From Dehalococcoidales bacterium (lineage in GTDB: Bacteria; Chloroflexota; Dehalococcoidia; Dehalococcoidales; RBG-16-60-22): a DNA stretch of 35,718 nucleotides. Position numbers and translations under genes: made by a program. Of the stretch, positions 7,331-14,873 are shown piece by piece. The stretch's first letter is position 1; every line of letters begins with the position of its first letter. Location of the stretch: positions 14,239 to 49,956 of the forward strand of contig NZCW01000006.1 in NCBI GenBank assembly GCA_002688435.1, given 5' to 3'. The notes beneath the pieces are model-generated. The model had not been told where the DNA came from. It made no database searches and was given only the letters and a program-made list of their open reading frames with translations.

Positions 7331-8446
7331 TTATTTTAGTATCGCCAGCATTTTTTCCGTGGCTTTCAATCCGTGCCCGGTAAATACGGAGACGATGACT
7401 TCACCAGTGCTTGACGCCGACAGGTATTCCTTTATCCCGGCGATTACCACCGCGGAGGTAGGCTCAATAAAGTATCCCTGCCGGCCAATTTCCTGTAGTG
7501 ACGTTATTATTTCGGTATCACTGGCGATCAGAAAATCACCACCGCTCTGTTTCACGGCAGCCACAATCTGATTACCCTTGACCGGGCAAGCCACGGTGAT
7601 TCCTTCGGCAATCGTTTCTTTCTTCTCTATTACCGGAACTTCAGCTAAATTTTCTCGGAAAGCTCGGTACAGGGGGGCGCAATTTTCTGATTGAACGGCG
7701 ACAAGGCGAGGTGTTTTATCCGTAATCCCAGCCTTCAAAAGCTCATTAAACCCGATAGCCGCCCCCAGAAGGAGAGTCCCGTTACCGACCGGTAAAATGA
7801 CCGTGTCCGGGGATTTCCAACCTAACTGCTCACACACCTCAAAGGCGAAAGTCTTGGTCCCCTGAAAGAAAAACGGATTCCCAGAATGGCTGGCGTAATA
7901 AACATTCTCAGCCGCCTGCCGGGCCGCCGCCGCCGTATCTTCCCTCGTCCCCGGAATACGGTTTAGTTTCGCTCCATAATACTGTATCTGAGCGGCCTTG
8001 TTGGCCGCGATGTCTTCGGGAACAAAGATATGGCAGTCGATACCGGCCTGGGCGCAATAAGCAGAAATAGCTGAACCGGCATTCCCGGAAGAGTCCTCCA
8101 CGACCTTCTGAATTCCCAGCTCTTTTATCTTGCTGATAAGAACCGAAGCACCTCGGTCCTTAAAAGAGCCGGTAATAAATAGCTGATCCTGCTTAATGAA
8201 AACGGCTTTACCGCCAAAATCCACTTTGGCCAGAGGAGTAAAACCTTCATCAAAAGAGACGATATTGGTATCACTTTGCACTGGAATTGCTTCCCGGTAA
8301 CGCCACAACGTCGGTTCTCTTTTTTTGATTTTAGCTAAATCGAAAACCGGCTCAAACTCAATATCCAGAACCGAGCCGCAGACGCACTGCCACCTCGGTT
8401 CGTTCAAAGAATAAGTTTTTCCGCATTTCTGGCAGATAAGTTTCAT
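7331..8446 (-). CDS. thrC: Threonine synthase-like PLP-dependent enzyme
   Basis: Fold-type II PLP enzyme, probably converting O-phosphohomoserine to threonine. It has 371 residues. An N-terminal zinc ribbon has Cys5, Cys8, Cys21 and Cys23. SFKDRG contains the PLP lysine, Lys96. EDSSGNAGSA is the phosphate/carboxylate loop, and PVGNGTLLLGAA is the glycine-rich cofactor phosphate loop. The chain ends in the usual TSAVV segment. The ATG is 11 bases after the RidA stop on the same strand, with only a weak Shine-Dalgarno sequence. RidA-type deaminases detoxify the enamine/imine intermediates released by PLP enzymes of this kind, so the pairing makes sense. Related ammonia-lyases or cysteate synthase share these motifs, so the exact reaction is probable rather than certain. 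Confidence 0.85.
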   Translation of the reverse strand: MKLICQKCGKTYSLNEPRWQCVCGSVLDIEFEPVFDLAKIKKREPTLWRYREAIPVQSDTNIVSFDEGFTPLAKVDFGGKAVFIKQDQLFITGSFKDRGASVLISKIKELGIQKVVEDSSGNAGSAISAYCAQAGIDCHIFVPEDIAANKAAQIQYYGAKLNRIPGTREDTAAAARQAAENVYYASHSGNPFFFQGTKTFAFEVCEQLGWKSPDTVILPVGNGTLLLGAAIGFNELLKAGITDKTPRLVAVQSENCAPLYRAFRENLAEVPVIEKKETIAEGITVACPVKGNQIVAAVKQSGGDFLIASDTEIITSLQEIGRQGYFIEPTSAVVIAGIKEYLSASSTGEVIVSVFTGHGLKATEKMLAILK

Positions 8447-8457
8447 GGTTTTTGTGG

Positions 8458-8838
8458 CTATTTCTCGGTGGTGGCGATAGCTTCAATCTCTACCTGAAAC
8501 CCGAAATACAAGTTCCTGGTCGGGACTACCGCCCGTACCGGGCGGTGCTCCCCGAAGAACCTGGAGTAGACAGTATTCACCTGACCCCATAGTTCCATGC
8601 CCGAAATGTAAACTGTTGTTTTAATAACTTGGTCGGTACCACAGCCGGCGGCTTTCAGTATCCCGTCCAGGTCCTGCAAGACCTGCTCCGTTTGTTCTTC
8701 AATCTGACCGACTTTCTTCTCCCCGGCTGCCGGGTCAATCGACAGCTGGCCGGAAACATAGACGAGATTATCATGACCTATTGCCTGAGAGTAGTAGCCG
8801 GCAGGTCTGGGGGCATTAGGCGTTGAAATTTCGCTCAC
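8458..8838 (-). CDS. ridA: RidA family reactive-intermediate deaminase
   Basis: Hydrolyses reactive enamine/imine intermediates such as 2-aminoacrylate to the keto acid plus ammonia. At 126 residues it fits the YjgF/UK114 trimer subunit. GYYSQAI (14-20), VYVSGQLSIDP (27-37) and TTVYISGM (74-81) are family features. The substrate-binding Arg102 (PVRAVVPTRNL) and Glu119 (VEIEAIA) are present at the subunit interface positions. The start is GTG 8838, preceded by AGGTGAAG. It lies 20 bases from the secreted-protein gene upstream and 11 from thrC downstream, suggesting a three-gene transcription unit. It could belong to a catabolic RidA subgroup rather than the housekeeping one. Confidence 0.92.
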   Translation of the reverse strand: MSEISTPNAPRPAGYYSQAIGHDNLVYVSGQLSIDPAAGEKKVGQIEEQTEQVLQDLDGILKAAGCGTDQVIKTTVYISGMELWGQVNTVYSRFFGEHRPVRAVVPTRNLYFGFQVEIEAIATTEK

Positions 8839-8857
8839 TTAGCTTCACCTACCTTCT

Positions 8858-10090
8858 CTATTTGATGATTAGAATTAAATCCTGCCGATTGGTCATCGCC
8901 GCGGCTGTTTCCAGGAAATCCTTTAATGAGGCGCTTTGGTCTCTTAGTTTCTTCAACTCAATCCCGATGGGGCTAATAGAGGTCGGACTGTCCGCATAAG
9001 CCCCGTGGAAGGCAAAGTAAGCCTGGTTCAATTTTCTAATGTGATATCTTTTGGTAGCCAAGTACTGGCGCTTCTGCTCCATAAATTCTTCGGCCGCTTC
9101 AATTTCTCCCCGAACCAGATATCTGTCGACCACTCTTCTTATGTTTCTCATCTCCCGGTTGAAGTCAAAGGACGAAGCCGTGGTATGAGCTTGGCGGCCG
9201 GTATTTACCAGTTCTTCAGATTGGGAATAATAGGTTTCATATATTATGGTGCCGATTTCTTTACTGACCATACCAGCGACAGTCTCATTCATGGTGGCGA
9301 TTTCATAGTTCCGGAATATACCGATCAGATCCAGCAGATAGCGGAATCCCAACGGCTTGAAAGTAAGGTACTGGTGCAACCATTCCTCGGTGGCGGTATT
9401 GACGGTAAACGACAAATCAGCCTTATTGGTAACAAAAGAAGGATACGTCCCGCCGAAACCGCCGAGCTCCACTACTAACGAAGAAACTCCTAGTTTATCC
9501 GCTTCCGTCTCAAGATTTTCCATTTCTTCCAGGCTGATCCCAGGCAGGATAGCGATTTCCCTGATACTGGCTATCCGTTCCCGAGGTGAAAGCACCAGCA
9601 AATTGGGTGGGTTTTCCAACTTGAAATTCATGGGCGGGAAACCGACTTTTATTTTCAGGTATTTATCTATCGGATTAAAGATATCCTGCTGGTTCAGAAT
9701 CTCCCTTACCTGTTTCTCAATTATCTTTTCCGTCGTCTCCGCTAAAGCCATCTTCTGTAACTGTGAATTACCCAGTTCGGTCTCCAGCAAAGCCAGGTCA
9801 CCCGGCTGGGTACCTGCTTTAATAGCGGCTATTTCTGATTCCAGGGTTTTTATCCGTGCCACGACGGTAAAGAACTGGTTAACCTGACTGACTTCATCAC
9901 CGGTCTCTTCATTCTGACCCAACTGCCCGGCTCCGCCAAAAATAGTTTGCACCTCCCACCCGACAATACTGAAGCGATACGGCTTTACGATGGCACGCAG
10001 GCGGGCATCGAAATCTTTGCCGGCACTACAGTCACCACCGAGCCCGCCAAATAATATGAAACACATCACCGCCATCAGCCCTATTTTCAA
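8858..10090 (-). CDS. Secreted protein with a gluzincin-like but altered HExxH motif; function unknown
   Basis: A 410-residue protein with an N-terminal signal peptide (hydrophobic stretch 4-19, plausible cleavage after CSA at 23). There is no good lipobox. A charged, probably coiled-coil region covers about 70-135. The central region reads ATEEWLHQYLTFKPLGFRY (233-251) followed by ATMNETVAGMVSKEIG (265-280). This resembles the zinc motif HExxH plus a downstream NE(T/A)xA glutamate of gluzincin metalloproteases, but the first His of HExxH is Glu235. Lys/Arg-rich helices make up the last 100 residues, including AFHGAYADSPTSISPIG. The start is TTG 10090, because GTG/ATG codons further in would cut the signal peptide. 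It is first in the unit with ridA and thrC. It may be a pseudoprotease or a divergent family. Confidence 0.6.
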   Translation of the reverse strand: MKIGLMAVMCFILFGGLGGDCSAGKDFDARLRAIVKPYRFSIVGWEVQTIFGGAGQLGQNEETGDEVSQVNQFFTVVARIKTLESEIAAIKAGTQPGDLALLETELGNSQLQKMALAETTEKIIEKQVREILNQQDIFNPIDKYLKIKVGFPPMNFKLENPPNLLVLSPRERIASIREIAILPGISLEEMENLETEADKLGVSSLVVELGGFGGTYPSFVTNKADLSFTVNTATEEWLHQYLTFKPLGFRYLLDLIGIFRNYEIATMNETVAGMVSKEIGTIIYETYYSQSEELVNTGRQAHTTASSFDFNREMRNIRRVVDRYLVRGEIEAAEEFMEQKRQYLATKRYHIRKLNQAYFAFHGAYADSPTSISPIGIELKKLRDQSASLKDFLETAAAMTNRQDLILIIK

Positions 10091-10229
10091 TTCAGCTTTA
10101 CCTTTACCTGTGCCACCAGATGGTACTATACTTCAGGGCAATGGTTAATTTTAAAGCGACATCAATCTTATTTATTTAAGATTACGAGAGATAGAATACC
10201 TGGTGTCTAAAAACTAATCTCGGTCAGTC

Positions 10230-10877
10230 CTAATCCATGCTAGTGGTAATCCTAGCCAGCTCCCAGACATAATCATAAATGTGAAGGCCTTTACTCATGG
10301 CGATTATCTCTCCGTCTTCGACACCTATCTCACTGGCCATGTATTCTTTCAGGAGTTGAATGGCCGCTAGGTTTGAGGGGAAACCGGCCCATAAGTCCCA
10401 GGAGCGGAAATAGACCACAAAATTAAGCTTATTACCACGGATTCTGGTATCTATAGCCCTCAGGCACGGGGGGTCGGAGAGAAAAAGAGACCGTTCATTA
10501 CCCACTGCCATAAAAGCCTGGTTAGTGTTGTAGCCGTCTTCCTGGTACATTTTGATTACCTCGGCTATCTGCGTCTCAAGATACTGGCCGTAAGTGTACT
10601 GCTCGCCTTCTTTCCGATGCGCTGTCATCAGGTAAGGTAAATAGCTCTCGATGTAATCCATGGTGCTGGGCGGCGGTACTCCTTGCGGCACATCGGGAAT
10701 TAACGGTCTTGATCCTGGATGCCTGACCTGTACCACCGCAAAATCAAGCTCTTTACGCCGCTGCCCGGCATAACTCCCACGTTCGATTTTGTATTCATGT
10801 CCTTCGGTCAGGGTTTTACACAGGCAAAGAAACCAGGCTTCGGAAAGATCTCTGGCTTCAATTACGGTAATTTGCAT
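10230..10877 (-). CDS. Thymidylate synthase-like protein, methanogen-type family
   Basis: A 215-residue member of the ThyA/dCMP hydroxymethylase fold resembling the short thymidylate synthases known from methanogens. It would methylate dUMP to dTMP with a folate-type donor. The N-terminus (QITVIEARDLSEAWFLCLC, then GSYAGQRRKELDF and RPLIPDVP) follows that family. The nucleophile Cys138 lies in DPPCLRAID. The nucleotide-binding block FRSWDLWAGFPSNL is at 157-170, and HIYDY at 199-203 supplies the His/Tyr that contact the deoxyribose. All catalytic landmarks seem intact. It overlaps the upstream gene by 16 bases, so the two are coupled. Whether it is the cell's main thymidylate synthase or modifies another pyrimidine cannot be seen. 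Confidence 0.75.
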   Translation of the reverse strand: MQITVIEARDLSEAWFLCLCKTLTEGHEYKIERGSYAGQRRKELDFAVVQVRHPGSRPLIPDVPQGVPPPSTMDYIESYLPYLMTAHRKEGEQYTYGQYLETQIAEVIKMYQEDGYNTNQAFMAVGNERSLFLSDPPCLRAIDTRIRGNKLNFVVYFRSWDLWAGFPSNLAAIQLLKEYMASEIGVEDGEIIAMSKGLHIYDYVWELARITTSMD

Positions 10878-11581
10878 GCTCGTCTCTTTTTGAAAATGGC
10901 GAAAAACCGGTCTTCGTATTCCGCGAACAAGTTCCAGTGGTCAAGTTCGTCTTTCAGGTCATACGGGTCGTACTCTCCCTTCGTCGCTTTCTCGAAGAGT
11001 TCCTCAATCCTCAACCGGGCGTCAAGCGGCACCCCACCGGAGTCCACATTCAGGAGCCCTCGGGCCCCCATCTGGGACAAGTTGTCCGGGAGAGAACTCC
11101 TAACGAGTTGATAGATAAACTTCAGTAGAGATACGTCCCAAAGCTCGTCCTCACCTTTAATAATTGACGTCAGCAGGTCGCCACGCTTATCAATCTCGGT
11201 GTTCAGTTTATCAACCACCGCCGGCCATTTGCCTGTCACGATGCTCAGTTCTTTAGGTTCATTCCGGTAGGCATAAAAGAGGCCAGGAGAATCAGGGTTA
11301 TAGATTTTTATCAAGGTATCAAGGTATTTTCTAGCTTCCAAGCTAAACCCTTCCAGCCGAGAAAGGTAATAAGGAGTAACAATCCTGGGCCTCTCGGCAA
11401 TCACTCGACCTTCCCGAACCACAGTTTCGTCAGCCGCACCTGTAATATCGGTGTAGGCCGGTTCCGTCACCAGATAGTAGTAGATATTGGTCGTGCCGAA
11501 AGTAGCCAAGCTCTGCCGAGGTGACCTCAATATCTCGGTATGCCTAACGGCATATTCAATTTTATCGTCGTTAGCATCCAT
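10862..11581 (-). CDS. Conserved protein of unknown function, partner of the thymidylate synthase-like gene
   Basis: A 239-residue soluble-looking protein without signal peptide, membrane span or recognisable catalytic motif. Distinct patches are TEILRSPRQSLATFGTTNI (15-33), YYYLVTEPAYTDI, EGRVIAERPRIVTPYYLSRLEGF, DELWDVSLLKFIYQLV, and an acidic/aromatic end DHWNLFAEYEDRFFAIFKKRR. The dense aromatic and charged conservation-like pattern reads as a real folded protein, not a chance ORF. The ATG at 11581 has GGAGAACCG directly upstream. It begins 8 bases after the preceding gene and ends inside the thymidylate synthase-like gene, so the three genes form one translationally coupled operon. I recall similar proteins in Chloroflexota genomes but know of no function. 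Confidence 0.8.
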   Translation of the reverse strand: MDANDDKIEYAVRHTEILRSPRQSLATFGTTNIYYYLVTEPAYTDITGAADETVVREGRVIAERPRIVTPYYLSRLEGFSLEARKYLDTLIKIYNPDSPGLFYAYRNEPKELSIVTGKWPAVVDKLNTEIDKRGDLLTSIIKGEDELWDVSLLKFIYQLVRSSLPDNLSQMGARGLLNVDSGGVPLDARLRIEELFEKATKGEYDPYDLKDELDHWNLFAEYEDRFFAIFKKRRACKLP

Positions 11582-11589
11582 CGGTTCTC

Positions 11590-12183
11590 CTAAACTATGG
11601 TGGAAAGCTCCTGTTTATATTCGTCCAATAGCTTGTCATACTGCGACTCCAATTGGGTCTGTAACCGGCGCCATTCTTCCTGGAATTGGGGTTGGTTCTC
11701 CACGTCTAACTTGGCTCCAGCGAGTGTACCAAATTGCTGCTGTACTGCCTGTTGTACCTTGGCTTCAAATTCAGTCTTCAACGATTGGTAGGCCTGTTTT
11801 TTCTGCTGTCCTCCCTGTTCTTGGTAATGATCGAAGATACGTCTTATCCGGCTGTAGACGTTTTCCACACTCACTCTATCACTCTTCAGTATTTTTAACC
11901 CATCCATAGCCTTTCTATTGTTCTTTCTAGCTAAATCATTACGCGGCAGGCTAATATTTCTAGTCAGTATATCGTTGGCTCCTTCAATAACACATTTTCT
12001 AGCATCTTCCCCGTACGTTCCCAGTTCCGCCACCAAGTTCAGGTCTTGCTTGAGGTATCTGGCCGCCAGTTTTTCCCCTTCCGGGACATATTTCCACTTC
12101 CGGCGCTCCTCTTCGGTTACACCACCCAGTCTCTCCACCTTCGCCATGGCGATTTCTAGAGCACTTTTTATTTCTTTACCCAT
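11590..12183 (-). CDS. Conserved helical/coiled-coil protein of unknown function
   Basis: A 197-residue protein, first gene of the operon with the thymidylate synthase-like protein. It starts MGKEIKSALEIAMAKVERLG, then KWKYVPEGEKLAARYLKQD (30-48). The rest is nearly all predicted helix. Residues 120-195 are rich in Gln, Glu and Lys in heptad-like spacing (QEQGGQQKKQAYQSLKTEF, then EEWRRLQTQLESQYDKLLDEY), suggesting a coiled coil. There is no signal peptide and no enzyme motif. An extended -10 promoter is present about 50 bases upstream. It could be a structural or adaptor subunit for the two downstream products; this is inference from operon position only. Confidence 0.78.
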   Translation of the reverse strand: MGKEIKSALEIAMAKVERLGGVTEEERRKWKYVPEGEKLAARYLKQDLNLVAELGTYGEDARKCVIEGANDILTRNISLPRNDLARKNNRKAMDGLKILKSDRVSVENVYSRIRRIFDHYQEQGGQQKKQAYQSLKTEFEAKVQQAVQQQFGTLAGAKLDVENQPQFQEEWRRLQTQLESQYDKLLDEYKQELSTIV

Positions 12184-12235
12184 CTTTTACTCTTTGATTA
12201 CCTTATTCCCCTACCAAAAGTTATTCTTTCTCATC

Positions 12236-12264
12236 ATTATACCAAATGATAGTCAAAGCTTAAA
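12236..12264 (-). promoter_or_regulatory. Promoter of the thymidylate synthase-like operon
   Basis: On the minus strand TATAAT (12236-12241) is preceded by TGG, giving an extended -10 element TGGTATAAT. A weak -35 TTTAAG (12259-12264) lies 17 bases upstream. The predicted start near 12229 leaves a leader of about 45 bases before the ATG at 12183. A TTGAC sequence closer in (about 9 bases from the -10) is wrongly spaced. Confidence 0.55.
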
Positions 12265-12297
12265 GTACGGAGAATTCTAACAAGCCAAAAAATAGCC

Positions 12298-12720
12298 ATG
12301 AGCCAATCGAAAACCATTAATCTACCTCCACCGATACCCAAAGGCGAGATGTCATTGGAAGAAGTCGTTACCCGGCGAAAGTCAAGTTGGCGATATGGTT
12401 TTTATTAGAGGGGACTCTAATCTATTACGAGGACCTACGGCGGGAGTTGGCGGCCGTCGCCCTGTCCCAGTCATATCTCCATGAAGCTCCGCTGGATAAT
12501 CTGTACGATGTGTGAACGGACATCAGTCAGATACGAGACCGGGAGAGAGAGACACGTGCATATGGCGGGATAGGGTATGCCGAATAGAATATTTACCTTC
12601 AGACCACTACCCTGAGCCTGACAACAGTCGCCATTAGTGCTTTCAACGATGAGCGCGGATCAGATGTGCCGTGACTGGAAAAGCAAATCAGACCTTTATA
12701 TATCATGCCGGTGGGCTAGC
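12298..12720 (+). pseudogene. Decayed SagB-type nitroreductase-family gene
   Basis: Four consecutive pieces, in changing frames and broken by stops, match SagB-type dehydrogenase/nitroreductases in order. From ATG 12298: KTINLPPPIPKGEMSLEE then VVTRRKSSWRY, ending at TAG 12406-12408. From 12408: YYEDLRRELAAVALSQSYLHE ending at TGA 12513. From 12517: RTSVRYETGRERHVHMAG ending at TAG. From 12591: IYLQTTTLSLTTVAISAFNDE, a TGA, then RPLYIMPVG. These correspond to the N-terminal SLEEAL-RRS segment, the DLR-EL-AAALGQ-EAP segment, the RYVHME segment and the LYLQA-ALGLGTV-GAF-DE to PLY-PVG end. The length (about 140 codons of some 200 or more) implies a central deletion. It is certainly non-functional. 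It converges on leuB, ending a few bases from the leuB stop. Confidence 0.8.
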
Positions 12721-12724
12721 CGAC

Positions 12725-13819
12725 CTAGTCTCGTACCTTGCCAGCAATTAGTTCTCCCATCTCCTTCGTCCCCACTTTTGTCTTGCCTTCGCTCATAATA
12801 TCATAGGTACGGTAATCCTCATCTAGCACTTCTGCTATTGCCGACTCAACAGCCTGCGCAGCCTCATTCAAACCGAAAGAATAATACAGCATAAAGGCAG
12901 TGCTGAGAATGGTGGCGATGGGGTTAGCCAAGTTAAGTCCAGCGCGGCGGGGGGCGCTACCGTGGCTGGGTTCATACATACCAAAGATACGTTTCTCTCT
13001 TTGCGGCACCCCGGCCAAGCTAGCGGAAGCCAGCATCCCCAGAGACCCTACCAGCATTGACGCTTCGTCGGTCAGGATGTCACCAAAAGTATTCTCGGTA
13101 ACCAGAACGTCAAAGTAGGTTGGGTTCTGGATAAGACGCATCCCGCAGGCGTCCACCAGCATATGCTCTAATTCAACATCCGGATAGCTTTTAGCTACTT
13201 CTTCCGTCACCTGCCGCCAGAGCCGGGAGCATTCCAGTACATTAGCTTTATCCACCGAGACCATTCTTTGGCGCCGGCCCCGGGCCAATTCAAAGCCGAG
13301 ACGGACAATGCGTGCAATCTCCGCCTCGGAGTAAATCATAGTATCCACCGCCCGCCTACCCTGTGACGTCTGCCACCGTTTCTTGGGACGGCCATAATAA
13401 AGGCCACCAGTAAGCTCGCGGACGAAGATAAAGTCCACTCCTTGAATCACCTGTGGCTTCAGGTTGGTAGCGTCGACCAGCACCGAAAAGACTTTCACCG
13501 GCCGCAGGTTAGCGAAGAGTTTCATTTCTTTCCGTAGTGTCAGCAGGCCGATCTCCGGGCGGTCTTTCGCTTGGGGGTCGTCCCACTTAGGACCGCCAAC
13601 GGCACCCAGCAAAATCGCGTCACAGTTCCGACACATCTTTAACGTTTCCGGTACCAGGGACACACCTTGTTCATCGAGGGCTGCCCCGCCGATCAGGCCG
13701 TAGTGCAGGTTAAACTGATGGCCGAATCTTTTTCCCACTACCCGCAGCACCTTGACCGCCTCATCGGTAATTTCCGGTCCGATACCGTCACCGGGCAAGA
13801 CCGCTATGTCAAACTTCAT
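12725..13819 (-). CDS. leuB: 3-Isopropylmalate dehydrogenase
   Basis: NAD-dependent oxidative decarboxylation of 3-isopropylmalate to 2-ketoisocaproate in leucine synthesis. The 364 residues are the usual length. The start DIAVLPGDGIGPEI, the GAVGGPKWD loop, LRKEMKLFANLRPVK with the substrate arginines, FVRELTGGLYYG, the DKANVLE region with the catalytic Lys, ENTFGDILTDEASML with the metal aspartates, and EPSHGSAPRRAG for NAD binding are all present. It starts one base after leuD and is the last gene of the ilv-leu run. Isocitrate and tartrate dehydrogenases are related, but the context and the LRKEMKLFANLRP segment settle the assignment. Confidence 0.96.
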   Translation of the reverse strand: MKFDIAVLPGDGIGPEITDEAVKVLRVVGKRFGHQFNLHYGLIGGAALDEQGVSLVPETLKMCRNCDAILLGAVGGPKWDDPQAKDRPEIGLLTLRKEMKLFANLRPVKVFSVLVDATNLKPQVIQGVDFIFVRELTGGLYYGRPKKRWQTSQGRRAVDTMIYSEAEIARIVRLGFELARGRRQRMVSVDKANVLECSRLWRQVTEEVAKSYPDVELEHMLVDACGMRLIQNPTYFDVLVTENTFGDILTDEASMLVGSLGMLASASLAGVPQREKRIFGMYEPSHGSAPRRAGLNLANPIATILSTAFMLYYSFGLNEAAQAVESAIAEVLDEDYRTYDIMSEGKTKVGTKEMGELIAGKVRD

Positions 13820-13820
13820 A

Positions 13821-14321
13821 TTAGACTCTCCGGCTCTCTAATCGCTGCCGAGTGTACTCAATCAGCCCACCGGCGGTAATAAGCTCCGCCATAAAACCGG
13901 GATAAGAACTGACGGCAAAGGTTAAACTTTTGGTCAGGTTTTTTATGGTGCCGCCGGACAGGTCAATTTCCAGAGTATCACCACTCTCCGTCTTGGCCAC
14001 CACTTCTTCACACTCCAGCAGCGGCAGGCCGATGTTAATCGCGTTACGGAAGAAAATACGGGCGAAGTTTTGGGCGATGACACAGGAGATACCCGACCCT
14101 TTAATGGCCATCGGGGCATGCTCCCGCGAGGAACCGCAGCCGAAGTTAGTAGTCGCCATCATGATATCTCCCGGCCGGACTTTCTTCAAAAATTCGGGGT
14201 CGGCGTCCTCCATACAGTACCTGGTCAGTTCCTCCATCGTCGTGAGGTTTAAATATTGGCCAGGGAGAATGGCATCAGTATCCACATCCGCGCCGTATTT
14301 ATGGACTTTGCCTTTCAACAT
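13821..14321 (-). CDS. leuD: 3-Isopropylmalate dehydratase small subunit
   Basis: The swivel domain of isopropylmalate isomerase, which partners LeuC. It has 166 residues, the short form found in archaea and many anaerobes. KVHKYGADVDTDAILPGQYL (4-23) and MATTNFGCGSSREHAPMAIKG (54-74) are the hallmark segments. The latter carries the substrate-binding Ser-Arg. The active-site loop RNAINIGLPLLEC is also present. The ATG at 14321 is followed almost immediately by leuB (one base between stop and start). Upstream, 74 bases separate it from the MGMT-like gene that intervenes between leuC and leuD here. Confidence 0.95.
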   Translation of the reverse strand: MLKGKVHKYGADVDTDAILPGQYLNLTTMEELTRYCMEDADPEFLKKVRPGDIMMATTNFGCGSSREHAPMAIKGSGISCVIAQNFARIFFRNAINIGLPLLECEEVVAKTESGDTLEIDLSGGTIKNLTKSLTFAVSSYPGFMAELITAGGLIEYTRQRLESRRV

Positions 14322-14395
14322 TAGAAATCTCCTTCTTTATTTTACCAACCTCTCACCTTCTGGCTTTTTCCTTTTCCTAAGAGGAGAGAGTACAT

Positions 14396-14869
14396 CTATT
14401 GCAAAACCTTCTCAAAATTTTTCACTCTGGACGGGTTTTTGCCCTTGCCTGGTTCGATGGTATGCCCTTCTTTTGTTAGACGGACAGTCTGATCTTCTAT
14501 CCCTCCCGGATATTTCTCGTTGAGCTCCCCATTACTCTTTAACGTTCGCCAGTACGGGGTAATATTTTTCTCCCTCTCCGTCATCGCTTCCTCGGCGGCG
14601 CGTGCCGCAATTGAGGCAAAAATCCCGGTAGTCATCGGGCAGCCGATGGTGGCACCATGCTTCCGGGCCAGTGTTTCTCGAATCCGATTGATGGTGGTTA
14701 TTTTACCTTCTGGGACTTTTCTCATAATTTCATCTACTTCCATCGGTGCCGGAACAACCATCGTGCCCGTCCCCCATCTCTGACTCATCTTATTCGTGAT
14801 TTCAACGACCTTAGGCAGGTTTTTACTGTAGGCCAGTTTCTCACGCCAGCTTTTACGTTCCTTAGCCAT
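14396..14869 (-). CDS. MGMT/alkyltransferase-like DNA-binding-fold protein without the catalytic cysteine
   Basis: A 157-residue protein of the O6-alkylguanine-DNA alkyltransferase C-terminal-domain superfamily. MRKVPEGKITTINRIRETLA (49-68) matches the VP-GKVTTYG-IA winged-helix segment. ITPYWRTLKSNGELNEKYPGG (103-123) aligns with the active-site PCHRV-SDG segment, and RLTKEGHTI matches the LL-EGV end. The reactive Cys of PCHR is Tyr106 here (PYWR), so alkyl transfer is not expected. It may act like alkyltransferase-like proteins that bind damaged DNA. I chose the ATG at 14869 because GGAAGTGAG precedes it; the ATG at 14908 has no ribosome site and lies in the dead gene upstream. It is placed between leuC and leuD with a pseudogene, evidently an insertion into the leu run. 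Confidence 0.65.
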   Translation of the reverse strand: MAKERKSWREKLAYSKNLPKVVEITNKMSQRWGTGTMVVPAPMEVDEIMRKVPEGKITTINRIRETLARKHGATIGCPMTTGIFASIAARAAEEAMTEREKNITPYWRTLKSNGELNEKYPGGIEDQTVRLTKEGHTIEPGKGKNPSRVKNFEKVLQ

Positions 14870-14873
14870 AGTC

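Noticed and set aside
9005-9887. Plus-strand frames opposite the secreted-protein gene
   Set aside because: The minus-strand gene has a signal peptide and coherent motifs; the opposite frames show neither.
12241-12258. TTGAC close to the TATAAT near 12236 as a -35 element
   Set aside because: The spacing is only about nine bases; the extended -10 with a weaker -35 at 17 bases fits better.
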